This document shows, one piece after another, positions 55,803 to 64,000 of a stretch of 64,000 bases of DNA. The position numbers and the translations under genes are program-made. The notes under the pieces were generated by a model, which saw nothing but the letters and a program-made list of their open reading frames with translations, made no database searches and was not told where the DNA came from. Source of the DNA: CAWEWH01 sp963812775 (GTDB lineage Bacteria; Pseudomonadota; Alphaproteobacteria; Rhizobiales; Beijerinckiaceae); assembly GCA_963812775.1 (NCBI GenBank), contig CAWEWH010000009.1, positions 372,001 through 436,000 on the forward strand, in the 5' to 3' direction. Within the stretch, counting starts at the first letter, position 1; the number at the start of each line of letters is the position of its first letter.

Positions 55803-57020
55803 CTATTGCGTCAGACGGATCGAAGCGATTTCGTTGCCAATGGCCTCGAATACCGGGTTCAGCTGGCTCGCATTCTGCACGTCGTAGTACATCGACGTTT
55901 TGGTGGCGCAGTTGCGCAGGAGGTCGGCGTTCCCGTCGATGACGCGGATCGTGTAGAGGCGGATCTTCTTGTCCTTGACGTGGGTGCAGGCGAGCTCGGT
56001 GCGCTCGTCGATCTGGGCAGAATTGGTGGTGAAGCGGTTCTGGGTGTTCTCGCCGTCGGTGAGCAGGATGATGATCTTGGTGAGCGACTCGGTCTCCCAC
56101 GGCTTGGCCTGCGACAGCGGGGCATCGGGCGTGAGCTGGGTGAGCGCCCAGGCGAGCCCGATGGTGACGTTGGTGAACCCGTCCGGCGTCATGTTGTTGA
56201 CCGTCGTGTGCAGATTCGCCCAGTCGTTGGTCAGCGGCCGCAATAGGGTCAGCCCGCTTTCGGCGCATTTCACCGCTGGGTAAAGCGTGTTGTTGTTGCC
56301 GGTAACCGCTGGCGAGGCGTCCGTGTCATAGTCCTTGCTACGATCGACGAGGCAGCCCTTCCACTTGTCTTTTTCGACGACGAGGGATGAGCTGACACCG
56401 CTCGTCGGGTAGTAAAGCCAGCTCGCGTCCTTGGAGGCCGTGCCCACCTTGACTTGCGTATTGAAGGGCACGATCGACACCTTGAAGCTGTCCGCCTCGA
56501 CCGCGTTCTTCTCGAGGATGTCGAGCAGGTTGTTGGCGGCATCCTTCAGCGCCGTCATCTTGCCGGAACTGTCCATCGAGCCGGTGTTGTCGAGGGCGAG
56601 CGCCAGCTCGATCTTGCTCGATCCCCACATTGTCTTGCCGACGGCCGCGAACTCGATCTTGTCCACCGACACGGCGCTCAAGGTGGCGGTCCTGATGGAG
56701 GCATTGGCCGTGACGGTGACCGTCTTGCCCTGCCGCACGACCGAAACGCTGCCGACCGTGACGCCGCTGCCAGCCTGGAAGTTGGCATCGAAGAAGCGCC
56801 GCCCATGCGTCTGAATTTCGGCGTCGTTCATGGTGGCGCCGTCGCGAGCCACGCCGAGGGCCGCGGCGTCGACCGCCGTCTGCATCTCGGCGCGCGCCGA
56901 GGAGGCGCGCGAGTAATCGACCGCCGCCCCGCCGGCCAGCATGGCGGGGATGAACGCGAAGGCGAACATGATTGCGACGTTGCCGCGCAGGTCGCGAGAG
57001 AAGGACACAAGGTGACGCAC
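55803..57020 (-). CDS. TadG-like pilus-assembly protein with VWA domain, paralog 2
   Basis: 405 residues from GTG 57018-57020, chosen for GGAGAG just upstream; the frame is open further back but unlikely. N-terminal TM anchor DLRGNVAIMFAFAFIPAMLA then AAVDYSRASSARAEMQTAVD. VWA metal site LALDNTGSMDSSGKMTALKD, later IIILLTDGENTQNRF and RNCATKTSMYYDVQNASQLN. It is closely similar in plan to the 35572 protein. It is downstream of the third paralog on the same strand across 289 bp that include an AT-rich, promoter-like stretch (57120-57190). Confidence 0.8.
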   Translation of the reverse strand: MRHLVSFSRDLRGNVAIMFAFAFIPAMLAGGAAVDYSRASSARAEMQTAVDAAALGVARDGATMNDAEIQTHGRRFFDANFQAGSGVTVGSVSVVRQGKTVTVTANASIRTATLSAVSVDKIEFAAVGKTMWGSSKIELALALDNTGSMDSSGKMTALKDAANNLLDILEKNAVEADSFKVSIVPFNTQVKVGTASKDASWLYYPTSGVSSSLVVEKDKWKGCLVDRSKDYDTDASPAVTGNNNTLYPAVKCAESGLTLLRPLTNDWANLHTTVNNMTPDGFTNVTIGLAWALTQLTPDAPLSQAKPWETESLTKIIILLTDGENTQNRFTTNSAQIDERTELACTHVKDKKIRLYTIRVIDGNADLLRNCATKTSMYYDVQNASQLNPVFEAIGNEIASIRLTQ

Positions 57021-57309
57021 GACACTCTCCAGTGGCCCCCCGAGGGCCGGCTTACCCAGACGGTCGGTCGAGAGACCGTTCATCAGTTGTACAGACCATA
57101 AGAATGACTGTAAAACGCCCGCGCGTAGTTTAGATGTATTGGTGTCGATTAATCCTAATAGCCTATTATTACTTGCGAATACGACAGATATACTTGCACA
57201 GACTCGCCGCCGCGAAGGGCGCGGCGCGGCGGCGCGAATGTGGACGGGAAGCGGGCGGGCCGTCCGCGAGCGAGCGTGTCGCTGCGGACGGGACGGCCTT
57301 TCGCGTCGC

Positions 57310-59085
57310 CTACTTGGACAGGCGCAGGTTGCCGATGCTCTTGGCGATCTCCTCGAACACCGAGTCCAGCTGCGCCGCGCTCTGCGCGACATAGGCGAGC
57401 TTCTTGCTGGAATTCGCCGGATCCGGCGAAGCACAATCGCTAAGCACCTGTTTGCCGGTAGCGTCGATCGGCACCGAGGTGCTGTCCAGCGCCACGGTGT
57501 AGACGATAATCTTGTTGGGCGACGCTTTGGCGTTCGTGCAGGCCGAGAGCGTCCGCGCGTCCAACGCCGTGCGGGCTTGGCCGATCGTGTTGAGCGTGTA
57601 GCCAGGGAAGCGATCGTTCGTGTAGAAGCCGTAGGGCCAGTAAATCGACTTGTTGTGGTTGTCGGTCTCCTCGACCGACTGCACGCCCCATTCGTTCTTG
57701 CCGTCCGTCATGAAGACGATGATCTTGCGGTTGTCGACCTTGTCGTAGGCGGCGCCGTCAGCGAAGGGGCCTTTCGGCGAGATCGTACGCCATCCCCACA
57801 TGAACCCTTCGAGCAGGTTGGTCATGTTGTAGGGGCTGCTGTTCGTCGTCGCCATTGAATTGACGTCCGCCTTCAGAGCGTTGGCAGTCGTGGTCGCGTC
57901 GCCGTTCGTGGTCGGCTGCGCCTTGAGGCGCGTCAGCTTCTGCACTGTGCATTTCTGGTTCGGGCCGACATTCGTGCTGACGGTCCGCTGCGATGCGACG
58001 GCGTTGATCTTGTACTTGCACAGCCGGCTCTGCAGGCCGGCCGCCGTCGTCGGATTTGGCGTGGTGCAGGCGCCGCCGTTGTCGTTCATGTAGCTGTTGA
58101 GATAGGTGTCGCCGCTGTAGCTCGTGGCATCCTTGTTGCCCGTCTCGTCGGGCGCGAACATCGGCACGAAAAGGCTGTCGCCCGAGGTCGCGGCGTCGTC
58201 GTTGATCCCGAGGTTGCCCGGCCGGTGCTCGACACACCCCGCCCAGGTAACACCGAGCTGCTTGTAGAGGTCGATGCGCGAGAACGGCGGCCACGAACCG
58301 GCGCCGTTGTTGGCGGTGCCGGGATTCATCGGCTTCTTGTTCGGAGCGGTGCTGGCCGGATCCGGGAAGTTCTCCCAATGAATTGAAGAATCGCCGTTCG
58401 TGTCCACCCAGCTGGGGGGCGAATTGGTCGCGTCGAGCACCTTCACGGCGTGGTTGAACGGCACGACCGACATGCGCGTCTTAAGCGCCGTTGAGGAGCC
58501 CGACGTGTACATGAGATCGATGAGCTTGTTGGCCGCATCCTTGGTGGCCTGCAGGCGGGTCTTGCCGTCGCTCGTGCTGTAGATCTGCATCGAGGAGGAA
58601 TTGTCGATCACGACCGCGATCTCATAGGTCTGGGCGGCGGAGGTCGACTGCGACGAGACGGCGACGCGAACGTTGTCGGTCGCCACCACGTTGTTGTTGT
58701 TGATCGGCCGCAAGGCGCTGACCACCTTGCTGCCCATGATGATGGTGCTGTAGTCGGCGTGCGCGTTGACAGTGACCTGGTTGCGCGCCGTGTTGACCTG
58801 GATGTCATCGACCTGTGCCGTATAGCCGGTCATGGCGGCCTTGAGAAACTGGTCGGCCATCGTCTTGAGCTGGTCGTCGGTCTTGGTCGCTGCCTCTCGC
58901 GCGACGATGAGCGCGGCGCCGTCGGCGGAACTCTGCAGCTTAACCTTGAGACTGGCCGCCTGCGTGTAGTCGATCACCAGGCCGACGCCCAGGATGATCG
59001 GAACCATTGCGAACACGAACCACGTCACGATGCTGCCGGCCTTATCGGCTCTGAAAGAAGCAGCGGTCTTCAGGCACCCAAACAT
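57310..59085 (-). CDS. TadG-like pilus-assembly protein with VWA domain, paralog 3 (long form)
   Basis: 591 residues, the longest of the three. Anchor SIVTWFVFAMVPIILGVGLV followed by DYTQAASLKVKLQSSADGAA. The VWA site is VVIDNSSSMQIYS; an insertion of about 150 residues holds several cysteines (WAGCVEHRPG, NGGACTTPNP, SRLCKYKIN, NQKCTVQKL). IIVFMTDGKNEWGV and the C-terminal IAKSIGNLRLSK close the domain. Probably surface-exposed and disulfide-bonded. Immediately preceded by a class III cyclase gene transcribed the same way. Confidence 0.8.
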   Translation of the reverse strand: MFGCLKTAASFRADKAGSIVTWFVFAMVPIILGVGLVIDYTQAASLKVKLQSSADGAALIVAREAATKTDDQLKTMADQFLKAAMTGYTAQVDDIQVNTARNQVTVNAHADYSTIIMGSKVVSALRPINNNNVVATDNVRVAVSSQSTSAAQTYEIAVVIDNSSSMQIYSTSDGKTRLQATKDAANKLIDLMYTSGSSTALKTRMSVVPFNHAVKVLDATNSPPSWVDTNGDSSIHWENFPDPASTAPNKKPMNPGTANNGAGSWPPFSRIDLYKQLGVTWAGCVEHRPGNLGINDDAATSGDSLFVPMFAPDETGNKDATSYSGDTYLNSYMNDNGGACTTPNPTTAAGLQSRLCKYKINAVASQRTVSTNVGPNQKCTVQKLTRLKAQPTTNGDATTTANALKADVNSMATTNSSPYNMTNLLEGFMWGWRTISPKGPFADGAAYDKVDNRKIIVFMTDGKNEWGVQSVEETDNHNKSIYWPYGFYTNDRFPGYTLNTIGQARTALDARTLSACTNAKASPNKIIVYTVALDSTSVPIDATGKQVLSDCASPDPANSSKKLAYVAQSAAQLDSVFEEIAKSIGNLRLSK

Positions 59086-59212
59086 TGAAATTCCCCCGCA
59101 TAGGCGGCACTCGAGCGTGCCTCACTATGCCCGGGAGCCTTGAAGAGGGGGTTGCGCGGTTCCCCCACAACTCGGGGTTGGCGGGAATATTGCGTTAACT
59201 GATGGAGAAACT

Positions 59213-60517
59213 TTACGGTCTATATACTGAAACTTCGCCGTCAATTCCGTCGAGCACGAAGGCGCCGAGCGGCTGGAAATCGGCCCAAAGGTGCTCGATG
59301 AAGGCCTGAGACATGAGAAGCGGCTCGCCCAGCACCTTGTTGAGGCGCGCCAGACGGCTGGTCAGGTTCACGTCGCGGCCCACGACCGTGAAATCGAGAC
59401 GCGCGCCCGAGCCGACATTGCCGTAGGCCGCCTCGCCATGATGGAGCGCGATGCCAAGCTCGACCTTGGCGGGCAGGCGATTCTCGTCGTTGAGCGTTTT
59501 GACGCAGGCGATCGCCGTCTGGGCCGCGTCCAGCGCCGCCTGCGCGGCGCCGCCGGTGTCGTCGCCGCGGTCGCGAAAGATCGCCAACAGACCGTCGCCC
59601 ATATATTTGAGCACCTCGCCGCCTTCCGCTTCGATGGCCGGCACTAGGCAATCGAAATACGCGTTGAGCAGCTCGACGGTCTTTTCCGACGTGAGGCCGG
59701 AAGAGAGGCGCGTGTAGTTGCGCATGTCGGCGAAGAACATGGCCGAATGAATACGGCTGACATTGCCGCGCCGCACCTCGCCCTTCAGCACGAGGCGATG
59801 CGGCTCGTCGCCGATATAGGTGCGCAAGAGACTGTCCAACCGGAGATAGCCGGAGGTGATTTCCATGACCGCCGCGACGGCCGGCATGATGAACTGAATG
59901 AAGGCCACGCCCTCGGCCGCGAAACCTTGCGGCCGACGTGTCGCGAAGGTGATGCCGTTCTCGTCACCGTTGGCGAAGAACACCGGGAAGCACAGGTAGT
60001 GGACGTAGCCCTCCTGCTTCAGGTCGGCGACAATGCCGAAGCGCTCGTTCGGCGTCTCGGGCAGCCACAGCGACAGCATCTCACGCGTCTGGTGCACGTG
60101 ATAGAACGGGCTCTTCTGATAGATGTCGTCCGCAGCGCCCCGATCGGTCCGATAGGGGAAAGCCTCGGCCCGGAAGCCCTCACCCTTCACCCACATCTGG
60201 CCGATGGCCGCGTGCTCGGAATGCAGCGTGTCGATGACCACAGAGGCACGGTCGACCGCGATGCCGGCGGCATTGAGCCGTTCGCAGACGCCAGTGAGAA
60301 TCAGCTTGGGGTCCTGGCTGGTGCGCGCCTCGGTCAAAAGCCAGTCGCGCAGCGCCACGCTGTCGCGCAGCTGCTCCTGCGAGAATTGCTTTGCCATCTC
60401 CATCGAGGAGGCGGTCACCGAACAGGCGAGTGTGTCGCCGGCCTCAACGCGCACATCGGCGGGCGTCGATACCGCTTCGGCCTCGACCTTTCCCAAGAGT
60501 TCGTCCACAGCGCCCAT
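59213..60517 (-). CDS. class III adenylate/guanylate cyclase
   Basis: 434 residues from ATG 60515-60517 (GTG 60548-60550 is an in-frame alternative). The N-terminal 230 residues form a soluble sensor region with a GAF-like or custom fold (VCERLNAAGIAVDRASVVID, YVHYLCFPVFFANGDENGIT) and no TM helix. The C-terminal cyclase domain has both metal Asp residues, D264 in MFFADMRNYTRLSS and D308 in YMGDGLLAIF, then ELGIALHHGEAAYGNVGSG and RLDFTVVGRDVNLTSRLA with the transition-state Asn/Arg. A catalytically competent enzyme is expected. Whether it makes cAMP or cGMP is not decidable by eye. Confidence 0.88.
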   Translation of the reverse strand: MGAVDELLGKVEAEAVSTPADVRVEAGDTLACSVTASSMEMAKQFSQEQLRDSVALRDWLLTEARTSQDPKLILTGVCERLNAAGIAVDRASVVIDTLHSEHAAIGQMWVKGEGFRAEAFPYRTDRGAADDIYQKSPFYHVHQTREMLSLWLPETPNERFGIVADLKQEGYVHYLCFPVFFANGDENGITFATRRPQGFAAEGVAFIQFIMPAVAAVMEITSGYLRLDSLLRTYIGDEPHRLVLKGEVRRGNVSRIHSAMFFADMRNYTRLSSGLTSEKTVELLNAYFDCLVPAIEAEGGEVLKYMGDGLLAIFRDRGDDTGGAAQAALDAAQTAIACVKTLNDENRLPAKVELGIALHHGEAAYGNVGSGARLDFTVVGRDVNLTSRLARLNKVLGEPLLMSQAFIEHLWADFQPLGAFVLDGIDGEVSVYRP

Positions 60518-60592
60518 CGGCGGACATTTATGCGCTTTGTGGGCGGCCACAAGGGCGGACCGTTGTCATGACAAGAAACGAGACCCGCCAAT

Positions 60593-60680
60593 GGTTTCAC
60601 GATCGTGCTAACGCACGATCCCGAAACCGTGAGCGCGCGATAAGATCGTGCGCAAAATCAAGTGCATAGAGCGCGAATCG
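60593..60680. repeat. palindrome-rich intergenic element
   Basis: Contains the hairpin gatcgtgctaacgcacgatc, then gtttc...gaaac arms around it and gcgcgataagatcgtgcgc. It fills part of the 287-bp gap between the cyclase start and the RDD gene. Only one copy is in the window, so repeat status is inferred from its structure. Confidence 0.4.
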
Positions 60681-60804
60681 GTGCCTCAAAACGGGCTCGC
60701 GCCCGCTGCAGCACGGCGCTGCAACGGGCGATTCGGCGTTTGCAAAACCGTTGCCACTGATCAGAATTCAGGCATCGCGCGCGGCCTGGCGCCGCGGCCG
60801 CATC

Positions 60805-61209
60805 TCACGCCCTCTTGACCACCAAGGTGTCGGCGGCGCGATCGCCGAGCCGTTGTTTCTTCTCCGAGGTGGCGATGAGGATGATGGCCACGAGGTAGAA
60901 CAGGAAGCCGTCGATGAGGCGCAGCACGTTGCGGATGGCCGATTCGCCCCAGCTGATGGCGGCGCCGTCGGTGCGCACCACCCTGAGCCCGCACGCCATC
61001 TTGCCGAGCGTCGCGCCCATGACCGCCTCCATGACGATGTAGTAGCCGAGGCCGATCACCATGCTCAGGAGCGCCGGCGCGCCACTCATTTCAAAGCCGG
61101 TACTCGTGGTTCCGCCGGTCAGTGCCGCGATGACATAGAAGAGCACCCCGACAATGATGAGGTCGATCAACCCGGCGGCGATCCTGATGCCGAGACTTGC
61201 GATATTCAT
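60805..61209 (-). CDS. RDD-family membrane protein
   Basis: 134 residues with three to four TM helices. The RDD signature is IRIAAGLIDLIIVGVLFY with the Arg and Asp residues, then the second conserved block ATLGKMACGLRVVRTDG and RNVLRLIDGFLFYLVAIIL; it ends RLGDRAADTLVV. Family function is mostly unknown (some act in ion exchange). Its ATG overlaps the stop of the preceding membrane protein gene. Confidence 0.88.
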   Translation of the reverse strand: MNIASLGIRIAAGLIDLIIVGVLFYVIAALTGGTTSTGFEMSGAPALLSMVIGLGYYIVMEAVMGATLGKMACGLRVVRTDGAAISWGESAIRNVLRLIDGFLFYLVAIILIATSEKKQRLGDRAADTLVVKRA

Positions 61210-61829
61210 GGCGCGTCCTCCTTGGCGTATGGCGAGTGTTGCGGCCGCCGATCCCCTCGGCGCCGCGCTAAGGTGCGCATGGCGATGAAGGCGGCCAGCG
61301 CTATGCCGGCCACCACGATCGCCAGAGCCCCGAAGATCATCGTCAAGAGCGCACCGACAAAGCCGCGGGTAACGGCCAGCACGGCGACCGGCTCCTTACG
61401 TCCGTCTGGATAGCCGGCGACGAACCTGTAGATGCCAGGCTCCTCGATGGTGAATTCGAAAACGGAGCGGCCTTCGCGGGCGTTGACGTTGTAGGTCGAT
61501 GTCGTTGTCGGCGTGCGTACCGCGACCGGCGTGCGGCGGGGCGAACTGACGGAGACCGTAAGGCCGGAGATGGAGGAAGCTCCATAGAGGCGGCCACCGA
61601 TCACGACGTTGGTTTCGTTGAAGATCGTGTAGGTGCCGGGCTCGTCGAGGGTGATCTCCACGTCGGTGGGCACGACCACCTGAATGTGCCGCTCCGCCAT
61701 CTCGTTCAGCTTGGTGGTGATCAGCCACGCCATGGCGGCGAATGCCGCGAGCGCAACGACAAGCGCCAGGACGTAGCCGCCCCGCCCCGTTCCCCTTCGC
61801 TCGATGCCGGCGTTGATCGTCTGGCTCAC
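61206..61829 (-). CDS. membrane-anchored protein with two TM helices and beta domain
   Basis: 207 residues from GTG 61827-61829. TM1 YVLALVVALAAFAAMAWLI, a periplasmic beta-sandwich-like region of about 110 residues (VEITLDEPGTYTIFNE, VFEFTIEEPGIYRFVAGY), TM2 MIFGALAIVVAGIALAAFI and a basic cytoplasmic tail. No cysteines. The stop overlaps the RDD gene start, so the two are co-translated. Family not recognised. Confidence 0.7.
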   Translation of the reverse strand: MSQTINAGIERRGTGRGGYVLALVVALAAFAAMAWLITTKLNEMAERHIQVVVPTDVEITLDEPGTYTIFNETNVVIGGRLYGASSISGLTVSVSSPRRTPVAVRTPTTTSTYNVNAREGRSVFEFTIEEPGIYRFVAGYPDGRKEPVAVLAVTRGFVGALLTMIFGALAIVVAGIALAAFIAMRTLARRRGDRRPQHSPYAKEDAP

Positions 61830-61915
61830 GATGCGGCACTCTGGCACCGCGGCATGACCGTGGCAATCGACGTAAGGCGCGGGCGGCAGCGCCCGGCGGC
61901 ACCGCGTCGCCGGCG

Positions 61916-62296
61916 TCAATCCTCCTTCCCCGCCTCCACGTGGAAGCGGTGCAGCACCCGGTGGAAGATCGGCGCCAGCACGAAGCCGGTGGCGATGACG
62001 ATGACCAGGCCCGAGAAGATCGCGTAGGAGCCGGCGAAGATCTTTCCCGCCGTGGTCTTGAGCTCTCCGAGCGGCCCCATGCCCGAGAGAATCATGGCGG
62101 CGTTCACATAGGCGTCGACAACCGACATGCCTTCCGTCCACGCATAGCCGGCCATGCCGATGGCGAGCGCCACGAGGGTGACCGCGAACCACAGCCCCAC
62201 GGCGCGGGCCATGCGGTTCGCGAACCGGCGGCGGGTCACGACTTTTTCGCTGCGGTGCTCGAAACCCGTGAGGGAGCGCTTCGTGCGTGGCGCCAT
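61916..62296 (-). CDS. small two-helix membrane protein, pore-loop-like
   Basis: 126 residues. A basic N-terminus precedes VGLWFAVTLVALAIGMAGYA, a re-entrant-looking segment AYVNAAMILSGMGPLGELKT, and a second helix YAIFSGLVIVIATGFVLAPI. This TM-pore-TM arrangement looks like a two-TM potassium-channel-type pore domain (SGMGPL in place of the selectivity filter), although the filter does not match TVGYG. The function is therefore unassigned. Confidence 0.65.
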   Translation of the reverse strand: MAPRTKRSLTGFEHRSEKVVTRRRFANRMARAVGLWFAVTLVALAIGMAGYAWTEGMSVVDAYVNAAMILSGMGPLGELKTTAGKIFAGSYAIFSGLVIVIATGFVLAPIFHRVLHRFHVEAGKED

Positions 62297-62300
62297 GCCG

Positions 62301-62765
62301 TCACGCAGGCCCGATGAGAATGCTGTCGGCCGGGTTCTGCGGATCGGCCTTGATGGCGATGCGGTCGCCGGTGCGAAAAGCCTCCGCCTCCTCGGCGCGC
62401 ATCATGCCGCTTTCGCCCTCGAAGGCGCGGCCACTGCTGTACTCATAGCGGTAGGCGACGTGGAAGCGTGGCTCCTCGTTGATCTCCATGGCGGAGCGGC
62501 GGATACCGATGACGGTGGCGGCGAGCGGGATGCCGCTGTCCATCAACCGCTTGACGCGTGCCGCCTTGACGTTGGCCCAGTAGATGATTGCGGCGCCGGC
62601 CCCCGCGCAGGCGAGGCCGACCACGAGGAACACCCACAGCAGCCACGGCAGCGATTCCAACAGATTGGACGTCCAGCGAATGCCGACGCTGACGGCCACG
62701 AAGACGAGCCCGACGGCGAGCCAGATGCCGCCGAACAGGAGCCAGAAGCGACGGTCGCTGCCCAC
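62301..62765 (-). CDS. DUF3592-like membrane protein
   Basis: 154 residues from GTG 62763-62765. Two TM helices (WLLFGGIWLAVGLVFVAV and LLWVFLVVGLACAGAGAAI) precede a cytoplasmic or extracellular beta domain with the DUF3592 pattern GIPLAATVIGIRRS, FHVAYRYEYSSGRAFEGES, and the closing GDRIAIKADPQNPADSI. Four bases separate it from the next small membrane gene. Function unknown. Confidence 0.72.
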   Translation of the reverse strand: MGSDRRFWLLFGGIWLAVGLVFVAVSVGIRWTSNLLESLPWLLWVFLVVGLACAGAGAAIIYWANVKAARVKRLMDSGIPLAATVIGIRRSAMEINEEPRFHVAYRYEYSSGRAFEGESGMMRAEEAEAFRTGDRIAIKADPQNPADSILIGPA

Positions 62766-62832
62766 GGCGGGGAGATTAGCGCAAGACGGTGGCGAAGCCG
62801 AGGGGAGCCGAGGACCCCCGACGGCTATCACG

Positions 62833-64000
<1,168 letters not shown>

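Overview
The window is GC-rich, gene-dense DNA from an alphaproteobacterium, most likely a Hyphomicrobiales (Rhizobiales) relative of the Bradyrhizobiaceae/Xanthobacteraceae. That assignment rests on the hopanoid-transport gene hpnN, a FixK-type regulator, the fdsGBA-fdhD-fdsD layout, and short palindromic intergenic repeats of a style common in that group. It is inference from gene content, not a phylogeny.

Layout. 0-4 kb: start of an alpha/beta hydrolase, a benzoate-CoA ligase and a membrane PAS hybrid histidine kinase; the last two carry about nine single-base indels that look like sequence errors. 4-6 kb: an OmpR-type response regulator divergent from a FixK-like regulator. 6-12 kb: a secreted protein and two divergent RND/MMPL exporters, one of them HpnN. 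12-16 kb: a TRAP transporter (dctPQM) and a 2-hydroxyacid dehydrogenase. 16-18 kb: a DUF2147-like protein, a small Cys-rich secreted protein and a methyltransferase.

18.4-33.4 kb, all on the minus strand, is a complete selenocysteine island. A Tat-exported formate dehydrogenase (fdoG with an in-frame UGA and a SECIS-like hairpin, then fdoH and fdoI) is followed by fdhE, selA, a Sel1-repeat gene, selB, tRNA-Sec and two unrecognised small genes. Next come a lipoate-ligase-like gene, a DsrE-family gene, a GcvH-like lipoyl carrier and selD fused to an NDH-2-like flavoprotein. The lipoate ligase, lipoyl carrier and DsrE protein are reminiscent of the lipoate/DsrE/TusA sulfur-relay genes of the sHdr pathway, but no Hdr subunits are present. 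This is one of the two best candidates for an undescribed system.

33.7-44.8 kb: tusA, an isocitrate/isopropylmalate-type dehydrogenase, a TadG-like VWA protein, small ORFs, then the soluble NAD-dependent, Cys-type formate dehydrogenase operon fdsG-fdsB-fdsA-fdhD-fdsD and a fumarylacetoacetase-family hydrolase. 44.9-54.2 kb: a tightly packed three-gene unit made of a 1353-residue tandem-cyclase/P-loop-ATPase/TPR protein resembling eukaryotic soluble adenylyl cyclase in architecture, followed by two large carotenoid-desaturase-like FAD oxidoreductases, the second with an acetoacetate-decarboxylase-like C-terminus. This is the other candidate system. 54.3-64 kb: an H-NS-like protein with a Lys/Ala-rich tail, gene remnants beside a CAT-anticodon tRNA, two more TadG-like VWA proteins, a class III cyclase, small membrane proteins and the 3' part of rpoD.

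Functionally the core is C1/formate oxidation with two enzymes of different location and cofactor chemistry, backed by a full selenium pathway and shared maturation factors (fdhD, fdhE, tusA).
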